Of a DNA stretch of 6,448 nt, positions 1-4,927 are shown piece by piece. Location: assembly GCA_036170535.1 (NCBI GenBank), contig JAVHPJ010000200.1, forward strand, positions 1-6,448. Direction: 5' to 3'. Source of the DNA: SSF53 sp036170535 (GTDB taxonomy: Bacteria > Spirochaetota > Leptospiria > Leptospirales > Leptonemataceae). The notes below the pieces were generated by a model. It saw nothing but the letters and a program-made list of their open reading frames with translations, did not search any database and had not been told where the DNA came from. The first letter of the stretch is position 1. Every line of letters starts with the position of its first letter. The position numbers and the translations under genes were made by a program.

Positions 1-597
1 GTCGGCGGCCGGCGCAGACGCGAGATCCATCCGGTCGAATATTATCCGCAGTACGGAGCGCACGGCGTACGCCTGGAGTGCCTGCCGGCGCGCGTGACGG
101 ATCCGGCGATCGTGCCGGAAGGCCTGACGGTGCGCCGCGTCACCTGGAACCCAACCACCGAAACCTGGGAACCCGGCGCGAGCTTCGATGAAGTCAGCGG
201 ACCGCCGGCGGCGAATCAGTTTCGCCTGGCGTATGCGGGCGGGCCGGAGGATGCGCGACCGCCGGGATACTTATTCCTGTGGGTTGACATTTTGAACCCC
301 GCCCAACCAGCGGAGTTTACAGGCTATGATGTCGAAGTTATCTACCAGGCGGTTGCGCTGCTGGACACGCCGGAGAACCACATCCGGATCGCGCGCGCGG
401 AACTTACGGTGCTCGCCGCCGCGGCCGCCGGCGACGCGATCGCCACGGAACGCGCGGAGCGAATCGCCGCGGACGATACCAAAAGCTTTATACGATCCCT
501 CGATCCGCCCGGCGGACCGGTCAGTTTTGGATTTTATCCGGATGGGAATCCGAAGTTCTCGCGCGATGGAGGCGCGACCTGGCGCCCTTTTCCGTAG
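1..597 (+). CDS. Partial probable phage structural (tail/adsorption-type) protein, C-terminal 198 residues
   Basis: The frame is open from base 1, so this is the C-terminal part of a gene that begins before the window. A GTG at 94 could be called as a start but has no Shine-Dalgarno (SD) sequence, and coding-like sequence (EIHPVEYYPQYGAHGVRLEC) lies upstream of it in frame. The visible part is rich in Pro, Gly and beta-prone segments. An Ala/Glu/Arg-rich helical stretch follows at about residues 130-160 of the visible part. The last residues contain SRDGGATW (187-194), an exact match to the Asp-box (BNR) pattern S-x-D-x-G-x-T-W. Asp-boxes occur in beta-propellers and in some phage tail or neck proteins, but a single copy does not show sialidase activity. 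The stop is TAG at 595-597, two codons after a slippery heptamer, so this may be the unshifted form of a longer protein. The family is not recognised; the structural role is inferred from the phage context, composition and frameshift signal. Confidence 0.7.
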   Translation, partial: VGGRRRREIHPVEYYPQYGAHGVRLECLPARVTDPAIVPEGLTVRRVTWNPTTETWEPGASFDEVSGPPAANQFRLAYAGGPEDARPPGYLFLWVDILNPAQPAEFTGYDVEVIYQAVALLDTPENHIRIARAELTVLAAAAAGDAIATERAERIAADDTKSFIRSLDPPGGPVSFGFYPDGNPKFSRDGGATWRPFP

Positions 598-623
598 CGC
601 CCGCGAGCGGACCCGCTCCGGGC
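585..623 (+). promoter_or_regulatory. Candidate programmed -1 ribosomal frameshift site (slippery heptamer plus hairpin)
   Basis: Bases 585-591 read C CCT TTT in the frame of the upstream gene, which fits the X XXY YYZ rule: the Pro and Phe tRNAs can both re-pair after slipping back one base, onto CCC and TTT. After a 7-nt spacer (592-598, containing the TAG), bases 599-623 fold into a GC-rich hairpin. The outer stem is GCCCG 599-603 with CGGGC 619-623, C604 is bulged, the inner stem is GAGCG 605-609 with CGCTC 614-618, and the loop is GACC 610-613. Heptamer, spacer length and a strong stem are the three standard elements of -1 programmed frameshifting. The -1 frame is open from here to a stop at 960-962. 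A real indel between two halves of one gene is the main alternative. Confidence 0.72.
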
Positions 624-962
624 CATTGGGAAGGCGGACCCGACACATATCGCCAGTCGCCGGGAACCGTGTGGCTGCAGGTGATCGGCTACGAAGATCG
701 CGGGTATTACGCCGGCGGCGGCAACTGCACCACCGATGCGTGTTGCGTCGGACTCTGCGACGGATGCCCGCCGGGCTGGAATTGCGGCAACTGGGACTGC
801 AGTCCGTTTCCGATTTTCATCTGTTATCCGTGCACGCGCAACCGCTGCGAGGTCCAGTATTGGGTCAGCGTCTACTGGACATTGTATCGCCAGCAACAAT
901 GGCGCTACCACGCGTGGCAGCCGATCGGCGACGTGTGGCGTCAGGGATACTTCGCTTCATAG
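591..962 (+). CDS. Cys/Trp/Tyr-rich C-terminal extension of the upstream protein, probably made by -1 frameshift
   Basis: This is the -1 frame following the slippery site: 123 codons from TCC at 591 to TAG at 960-962. Fused to the upstream frame, it gives at least 320 residues in this window. It begins with a Pro/Ala/Ser/Gly linker (SVAPASGPAPGHWEGG), then a domain with ten cysteines in about 40 residues, in motifs such as DACCVGLCDGC and CYPCTRNRC, and ends with an aromatic-rich tail (VQYWVSVYWTLYRQQQW). No ATG, GTG or TTG is in frame between 591 and the GTG at 669, and that GTG lacks an SD. Sequence just before it (GHWEGGPDTYRQSPGTVW) looks coding, so separate initiation at 669 seems less likely than fusion. 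The family is not recognised. Clustered Cys suggests a zinc-binding or disulfide-stabilised surface domain, possibly a virion appendage; that is inference. Confidence 0.62.
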   Translation, partial: SVAPASGPAPGHWEGGPDTYRQSPGTVWLQVIGYEDRGYYAGGGNCTTDACCVGLCDGCPPGWNCGNWDCSPFPIFICYPCTRNRCEVQYWVSVYWTLYRQQQWRYHAWQPIGDVWRQGYFAS

Positions 963-991
963 CTACGTAAACGCAGAGCGCAGGAGACGCC

Positions 992-1177
992 ATGAATCGC
1001 ACGACGTTTTATCAGACGATGTTCCAACTCACCTACACGCAGATCATGAACGGCGAGCCGTCGCAGAACGCGATCGCGAACGCCGAATCGGTCGCACGCG
1101 AGATCGCAAAGCGCGCGTCGCAACTGGATCAGGAATTCGGCGAGGCCGCCGCGCTCAAGCCCAGCGAGGACGCGTGA
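992..1177 (+). CDS. Small helical protein of unknown function, 61 aa
   Basis: The ATG at 992 is preceded by AGGAG (982-986) with 5-nt spacing, a clear ribosome binding site, so the gene is probably real despite its size. The product is mostly helical by composition: an aromatic/polar N-terminus (FYQTMFQLTYTQIMNGEPSQ) and then an Ala/Glu/Arg/Lys helix. It has no membrane segment, signal peptide or Cys. Its stop TGA (1175-1177) overlaps the GTG start of the next gene by three bases, so the two are likely translationally coupled. Small proteins like this are common between structural and lysis genes in phage genomes. I recognise no family and assign no function. Confidence 0.72.
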   Translation: MNRTTFYQTMFQLTYTQIMNGEPSQNAIANAESVAREIAKRASQLDQEFGEAAALKPSEDA

Positions 1178-1389
1178 GTTGTTGCGGAGGCGGAGGCGCT
1201 GGCTTGAACCTGGAAGACGGACCGCCGGCGCCGCCTGGATCGAAAGAAAGCCGGCTTGCCATTTGTAAGGCCTGTGTTTATCTGGTACGAAATCCGCGCC
1301 CGTACGAACGCTGTCGGCGCTGCGGATGCTTCGTTCGCCTGAAAGCCGCGCTTGCGCGCGCCCGTTGCCCCCTCGGTCTGTGGGGCTGA
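1174..1389 (+). CDS. Small zinc-ribbon phage protein with a CPLGxW C-terminus, 71 aa
   Basis: Six conserved-looking cysteines form a probable zinc site: CKAC (31-34), CRRCGC (47-52) and C65 in CPLGLW (65-70). The pattern CxxC, then CxxCGC, then a Lys-containing helix, then CPLGxW recurs in short proteins of tailed phages and prophages near tail or lysis genes. I recognise the pattern but do not assign a family accession. It is probably a structural zinc fold; its function is unknown. I chose the GTG at 1174 because it overlaps the preceding stop (GTGA) and has GAGGA (1166-1170) upstream. A TTG at 1204, with GGAGG (1192-1196) 7 nt upstream, is a serious alternative and would give a 61-aa product without the MSCCGGGGAG leader. 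Confidence 0.78.
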   Translation: MSCCGGGGAGLNLEDGPPAPPGSKESRLAICKACVYLVRNPRPYERCRRCGCFVRLKAALARARCPLGLWG

Positions 1390-1446
1390 ACCGATTGCCC
1401 CGATCGCTCCGATAGACCCGAAACCTTTTGCGTCGGGAGGTCATCC

Positions 1447-1695
1447 GTGGATGACCTGTTGCAACGACTCCGCGCCCTCACGATCACCGTGAGTCAGGTC
1501 GCCGTAGCCTTCGAGCTGCACGAAACGCGCTACGGCCGCCTGCTCGCGTGGGGACTGCGCGCGCTCCTGCGACTCATGTGGGCGTATCAACTCGCCCGCA
1601 CGATTCGCCGCAGTTTTGCGTCCGCATGGACGACCGGGACGAAGCGACGGACCGCGGGCGCCTCTCGACGCACCCGGAGGCCGGGCCATGCCTGA
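1447..1695 (+). CDS. Small basic protein upstream of the endolysin, 82 aa, unknown function
   Basis: The GTG start at 1447 has GGGAGG at 1435-1440 with 6-nt spacing. Residues 1-30 are helical. Residues 31-50 (RLLAWGLRALLRLMWAYQLA) are hydrophobic but carry two internal Arg, so they look more like an amphipathic membrane-surface helix than a normal transmembrane span. The last 30 residues are strongly basic, with several Arg pairs. The gene overlaps the endolysin start by 8 bases (ATGCCTGA), and its last codons contain the endolysin ribosome binding site. Position just before an endolysin is typical of holins or other lysis factors, but the single Arg-containing hydrophobic segment does not allow a holin call. 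Function unknown. Confidence 0.65.
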   Translation: MDDLLQRLRALTITVSQVAVAFELHETRYGRLLAWGLRALLRLMWAYQLARTIRRSFASAWTTGTKRRTAGASRRTRRPGHA

Positions 1696-2323
1696 GCTGA
1701 CCGTCGAACTGCTGACCAAAGTGACCGGCCCCGGTCGCGATCATCTGATCCGGCGTTACCTGCCGTTTTTGAACAAAACCTGCGAGCGTTTCAAGATAGA
1801 TACGCCGCTCAGGCTGGCGCATTTTCTCGCGCAAATCCTGCACGAATCCGGCGGCCTGCGCTGGCCGGAAGAAATCTGGCCCGAGCCGGCGCTCGATACA
1901 CACGGCGTCGCGCAGAAGGGCAGTCGCTGGCAGCTACGCTACGAACGCCATCCCGGTCTCGGCAACACGGAAGTCGGCGACGGTTATCGCTTTCGCGGGC
2001 GCGGACTGATCCAACTCACCGGCCGCGCCAACTACCGCGCCTTTGGCAAAAGCCTCGGGCTTGATCTCGAAGCGAAACCCGACCGCGTCGCCCTGGAACC
2101 GAATCTCGCCGTGCTTGCCGCAGGCTGGTTCTGGGACCAGCGCGGACTCAACGCGGTCGCGGATCTCGACGATCTCAAAACGATCACGCGGCGCATCAAC
2201 GGCGGCTATAATGGTCTTGCGGATCGCGAGCGCTATCTTGCCCGCGCGAAACAGGCGCTCGGTCTGCCGCCCTCCGGCGACGCGGCGAATGCTCCGGCCG
2301 CCGGCGGAGGCGTGCAACGATGA
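1688..2323 (+). CDS. Endolysin, glycoside hydrolase family 19 (chitinase-like muramidase), 211 aa
   Basis: The product probably cleaves the glycan strands of host peptidoglycan at lysis. The sequence follows the phage/bacterial GH19 pattern: AHFLAQILHESGG (44-56) with the general-acid Glu at E53, then YERHPGLGNTEVGDG (85-99), then RFRGRGLIQLTGRANY (101-116), and near the end INGGYNG (170-176). About 210 residues is normal for a single-domain GH19 endolysin. There is no signal peptide or transmembrane segment, so it would rely on a holin or other release route. The start at 1688 is supported by GGAGG at 1676-1680 with 7-nt spacing; the frame is open upstream to 1616, but that part is the previous gene in another frame. 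The C-terminal 20 residues are an Ala/Gly/Pro tail. The stop overlaps the next ATG (ATGA at 2320-2323). The family is secure; a lysis role follows from the phage context. Confidence 0.93.
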   Translation: MPELTVELLTKVTGPGRDHLIRRYLPFLNKTCERFKIDTPLRLAHFLAQILHESGGLRWPEEIWPEPALDTHGVAQKGSRWQLRYERHPGLGNTEVGDGYRFRGRGLIQLTGRANYRAFGKSLGLDLEAKPDRVALEPNLAVLAAGWFWDQRGLNAVADLDDLKTITRRINGGYNGLADRERYLARAKQALGLPPSGDAANAPAAGGGVQR

Positions 2324-3002
2324 TGCACGCCCTCGACGCTGCGGCGCAGTTGTTTATCGGCCTCGGCTTTTTGTTCGCAGCCGTCGCCGCACTGTTTTTG
2401 CTGTATCGGATCCGACGCGTGAAGTCGTTTCGCATCGGTGCGGCCGGCGTCGAAGTCGAACCGGCGGACTCCACGTTTCCGGATGTGCCGCCGCTGCCGA
2501 TCCTACAAAAGCCGATCTGGCGGCGACGCGGGGCCGGCGAAGCGGAAGTCGCGTTGTATCGCGACGGCGACCGGCTCACCTACAGTTTCACCGGGCATCT
2601 GTCCTGGTCGGCGCCGGATCCGGAGAACTTTGCGGCTGCGGCGGACTTTGGTCGGGAACTGCTCACNNNNNNNNNNNNNNNNNNNNNNNNNNNNNNNNNN
2701 NNNNNNNNNNNNNNNNNNNNNNNNNNNNNNNNNNNNNNNNNNNNNNNNNNNNNNNNNNNNNNNNNNCGCCGGATCCGGAGAACTTTGCGGCTGCGGCGGA
2801 CTTTGGTCGGGAACTGCTCACCCGCCAGTATGCGCAGGTCTCGCTCTGTTCGTTTGAAGCGCCGCCGTCGATCCTGTTGCGCCAGATCCAGGGCGCCCTC
2901 GCGGCCGGCATGCGGCTGCGACTCTTGCTACTTCGCCAGCACGTCGCGATCGTGAGCCTCGAAGCGCTGCGTCGATTGGGCGCAGAAGTCGAGGTGCATT
3001 GA
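2320..3002 (+). CDS. Membrane-anchored protein with a possible STAS-like domain, split by an assembly gap (175 aa when repaired)
   Basis: As assembled, the frame breaks at a 100-N gap. If the 55-bp overlap either side is collapsed (join 2320-2666 to 2822-3002), the result is one uninterrupted frame of 175 codons plus stop, so the gene is intact and the break is artificial. Residues 11-29 (LFIGLGFLFAAVAALFLLY) are a clear transmembrane helix followed by basic residues, which predicts a cytoplasmic C-terminus. A Pro-rich linker is at about 50-65. Residues 76-175 look alpha/beta: RDGDRLTYSFTGHLS, then a helix, a strand QVSLCSF, a helix, a strand RLRLLLL, and an end LEALRRLGAEVEV. The order recalls STAS anti-anti-sigma domains, which end similarly, but the DSSG loop is not recognisable (only PPS at 130-132). 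STAS is a hypothesis, helped by the phosphatase gene two positions on. The start has GGAGG at 2306-2310 and an ATGA overlap with the endolysin. Confidence 0.8.
2612..2666 (+). repeat. Left copy of the 55-bp repeat abutting the gap (contig-end overlap)
   Basis: These 55 bases are identical to 2767-2821 and end exactly where the Ns begin. The copy is probably the terminal k-mer overlap of two contigs (55 is a common de Bruijn k-mer length), not a biological duplication. Collapsing the two copies restores the reading frame of the gene. Confidence 0.95.
2667..2766. other. Assembly gap, 100 Ns
   Basis: This is exactly 100 undetermined bases, the conventional filler for a gap of unknown size. Because the flanks repeat each other, the true gap is probably minus 55 bases: no sequence is missing and 155 bases should be removed. 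Confidence 0.97.
2767..2821 (+). repeat. Right copy of the 55-bp repeat abutting the gap (contig-end overlap)
   Basis: This is an exact copy of 2612-2666, beginning at the first base after the Ns. The sequence continues from here into the second half of the membrane-protein gene. Confidence 0.95.
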
Positions 3003-3307
3003 TGCGTGCGAAACTCACGCTCGCCCATCCGGCCGACGTGCCGCGCGCGCTTGTCGGCATCGAAAATCCGACCGAGTTCGCCGCGCGTCAGGAATTCCTG
3101 CGCAACGTCGTCACCCACGGCGGGGGCGGGGCGGTCCGACTGGATGCGCAGGTCATGGTCGCCCTGCAATCGCGCGAACCCGCCTGGCCGGAAGACCCCG
3201 CGCCGGAGGTGAGCGGCCTTGCGATCCTGTCCCGACTCGGCTGGCGTCTCGATCGCGTGCGGCGCTGGAAAGAGAAATGGCTCGTGAGGTGCGTGCATGG
3301 CGCGTGA
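3002..3307 (+). CDS. Small protein of unknown function, 101 aa, with a weak resemblance to an anti-sigma ATPase N-box
   Basis: The ATG at 3002 shares a base with the previous stop (TGATG) and has GAGG at 2991-2994, so it is preferred to the TTG at 2999. The gene also overlaps the phosphatase start by 11 bases. I do not recognise a family with confidence. Residues 30-47 (RQEFLRNVVTHGGGGAVR) resemble the E-x3-N-x3-HG N-box of RsbW/SpoIIAB-type kinases, and the N-terminal strand-like segment KLTLAHPADVPRAL is where such proteins begin. However, the glycine-rich DxGxG box is absent and the protein is shorter than a full ATPase domain, so it would be at best a degenerate relative. The C-terminal third is Trp/Arg-rich. 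Its place between a possible STAS protein and a PP2C phosphatase makes the resemblance worth testing, but function is unknown. Confidence 0.72.
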   Translation: MRAKLTLAHPADVPRALVGIENPTEFAARQEFLRNVVTHGGGGAVRLDAQVMVALQSREPAWPEDPAPEVSGLAILSRLGWRLDRVRRWKEKWLVRCVHGA

Positions 3308-3947
3308 TCGCACGAAGCAACTCCTCGAAGAGGTGCTCGCCGATGCGCGCAATCGCACCGCGCGACTCTTCGGCGCGCAGTTCCTTGGTCCCGGCGAACA
3401 TACGATCGGTCCGTATCAGGTGCAGGTGCATCAGCGCGGACCGGACGGACTGCTCGGCGGCGACTTTGTGCTGCATCGCGCGGGCGCCGGCGACTGGCTG
3501 CTCATCGGCGACGTCGCCGGCAACGGGCGCACCGCCTTTGATGCGACGCTCGCGATCGCCGTGCTCTGGCCGGCGCTGGTCAGTCCGTATGTCTCGCTGC
3601 GCGAACTCAACGAACGTTACTGCGAGTCGATCGCCACGCACGAACGCGCGGGATTCTCCGCGCTCTGTCTTTCCCTCAAAGCGCACGGCCAGACGCTCTT
3701 CAGCGGCTCGCTCGCCGGCGCGCCGGACGGCGAGGGCGGCGCCCGCACGCTTTTGCGCCTGAACGGACTGCAACTCGGCCTCAAGCGCGACGTCTGGCAC
3801 TACCGCCACGGCGCCGTCGAACTGCGTCACGGCGGAACCCTGCAGGTCGTCACCGACGGCGCGGGCCATCCCGGTCCCAACGAAGACGCCACCGCCGTCG
3901 TTATCACGTATTCCGGTCCGATCCGAACCGAGGAGGAAACCTCATGA
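3297..3947 (+). CDS. PP2C-family Ser/Thr phosphatase, SpoIIE/RsbU type, 216 aa
   Basis: Members of this family are metal-dependent phosphatases that dephosphorylate STAS-domain proteins in partner-switching systems. The motifs appear in the expected order and spacing: GPDGLLGGDF (48-57) with metal Asp D56; LLIGDVAGNGRTA (68-80) with D72, matching the family's IGDVSGHGxxA; LxELN (101-105); a strand region at 120-140 where the family has its AGH motif, here changed to LAGAPDG; GLQLGL (157-162); VVTDG (184-188) with D187; and EDAT (196-199) with D197, matching DDxT. The whole length is the catalytic domain, with no GAF, PAS, response-regulator or membrane part, so any input must come from partners. 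The start has GAGG at 3286-3289. It overlaps the preceding gene, and an ATGA junction couples it to the patatin. The substrate is unknown; the membrane protein at 2320 is the obvious candidate if it is STAS-like. Confidence 0.9.
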   Translation: MARDRTKQLLEEVLADARNRTARLFGAQFLGPGEHTIGPYQVQVHQRGPDGLLGGDFVLHRAGAGDWLLIGDVAGNGRTAFDATLAIAVLWPALVSPYVSLRELNERYCESIATHERAGFSALCLSLKAHGQTLFSGSLAGAPDGEGGARTLLRLNGLQLGLKRDVWHYRHGAVELRHGGTLQVVTDGAGHPGPNEDATAVVITYSGPIRTEEETS

Positions 3948-4927
3948 ACCCGACCCGCTATTGCATCAGCGCCTTTGACGGCGGCGGCACGCTCGGCTAC
4001 ATCGCCGCGCGACTCGCCGCCCGCCTGGAAGAAGACCTCGGGTGTCTGTGGCGCGAGGTCTTTGCGCTCTCGGCCGGCACGAGCACCGGCGCGATTCTCG
4101 CCGCCGCCGCCGCGATTGGCCTGCCGATGGCGAAGGCCGCGGAGTTTTATCGCAAACACGCGACGAAACTCTTCCCGCCGATCTGGACCACGCTGCCGCG
4201 GCGATTCTTGCGTTTGTTTCGCGACGGATTCTCGCAGCCGGTGTATTCGGAGGCGCTGCTCGAAAAACTCCTGCAGCAGGTGATCGGACCGGTGCGGCTC
4301 GGCGAACTCCAGTACCCCTTTGTCGCGACGGGCGTGGACTTCGTATCGAAAGAAGTCGTGTTCTTTTCCTCCGACGATCCAGCGCAGCGCGATCTCACGC
4401 TGTGGCACGTCGTACGTTGCAGCGCCGCGGCGCCAGGATACTTCGAAGGCGAACGCATCCGCATCGACGGCGCAGACGCGGTGCTTTTTGACGGGGGACT
4501 CGCGCGCAACTCGCCCTCCGACGTCGCGAAAGCCTTCGCGAAACGCCGCTTCAATTGTACCGACCGGGATCTCGTGCTGGTGAGTATCGGCACAGGTTGC
4601 AGCTACTCGCGCACACCGCCGGCGAAACTCATGCGCCGCGGGTTTATCGAACACGCCGGCGTTATCATGGACACGATCCACTACAACGCCGCCGCGACGC
4701 GTCGACTGGTACAGATGGAGGTGCCGGACTTTTTGGTCTTTAATCCGCAGATTCCACCCGAACTCGACTCGATGACGCTCGCCGGCGCCGAACACTTCGA
4801 CGCCCTGGATCAGATTCTCAAGCGCTACTGCAACTCGTTTGAATATTCGGCCCAACTGGAACGGCTGCAGGATCGCCGGCGCTCCCTGCCACTTTTGCCG
4901 GCGCCGGGCGGGGAGGGAAACCCATGA
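3944..4927 (+). CDS. Patatin-like phospholipase, 327 aa
   Basis: Patatins are lipid acyl hydrolases with a Ser-Asp dyad. Both catalytic parts are present: GTSTG (45-49) with nucleophile S47 after a hydrophobic strand (VFALSAGTSTGA), and D183 in LFDGGLARNSP (181-191). The oxyanion-hole loop is FDGGGTLG (11-18), where most patatins have DGGGxRG, so the usual Arg is Leu. SAAAPGYFEG (160-169) and LVLVSIGTG (210-218) are further family motifs. There is no signal peptide or transmembrane helix, so it is likely a cytosolic enzyme acting on the inner membrane. The length is normal for a bacterial patatin. The start has AGGAGG at 3931-3936 with 7-nt spacing, and ATGA overlaps join it to the phosphatase before and the desaturase after. 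Patatins serve as membrane-damaging effectors in CBASS (CapV), but no nucleotide cyclase is seen here. Confidence 0.92.
   Translation: MNPTRYCISAFDGGGTLGYIAARLAARLEEDLGCLWREVFALSAGTSTGAILAAAAAIGLPMAKAAEFYRKHATKLFPPIWTTLPRRFLRLFRDGFSQPVYSEALLEKLLQQVIGPVRLGELQYPFVATGVDFVSKEVVFFSSDDPAQRDLTLWHVVRCSAAAPGYFEGERIRIDGADAVLFDGGLARNSPSDVAKAFAKRRFNCTDRDLVLVSIGTGCSYSRTPPAKLMRRGFIEHAGVIMDTIHYNAAATRRLVQMEVPDFLVFNPQIPPELDSMTLAGAEHFDALDQILKRYCNSFEYSAQLERLQDRRRSLPLLPAPGGEGNP

Noticed and set aside
436..443. GCGATCGC words (HIP1-like) as a sign of a cyanobacterial genome
   Set aside because: There are only a few copies, mostly explained by frequent GCG ATC GC codon pairs in GC-rich genes; not dense enough to mean anything.
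94..597. GTG at 94 as the start of the first gene
   Set aside because: The frame is open to base 1 with protein-like sequence and there is no SD before the GTG; the gene is better called partial.
736..1389. Long reading of the zinc-ribbon frame from 736
   Set aside because: The part before 1174 is Arg-rich out-of-frame sequence over the Cys-rich extension and the 61-aa gene; only 1174-1389 looks real.
1447..1695. Holin call for the 82-aa protein before the endolysin
   Set aside because: The only hydrophobic segment contains two Arg residues and there is no second span; position alone does not support the name.
2612..2821. 55-bp direct repeat as a mobile-element target duplication or tandem duplication
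   Set aside because: The copies abut the Ns exactly and collapsing them restores one intact gene, which fits a contig overlap far better.
2043..3002. Open frame running through the Ns into the second half of the membrane-protein gene
   Set aside because: It joins a shadow frame of the endolysin to the real C-terminus only because the 155 extra bases shift the frame by two.
3827..4855. 342-codon open frame on the minus strand
   Set aside because: It lies opposite the phosphatase end and the patatin, which have clear motifs; GC-rich codon bias routinely opens antisense frames. No family features are seen in it.
3944..4927. Patatin as the effector of a CBASS defence system
   Set aside because: No CD-NTase, Cap2/Cap3 or similar sensor is in the window; the neighbours are a phosphatase and a desaturase. 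It cannot be excluded beyond the window edges.
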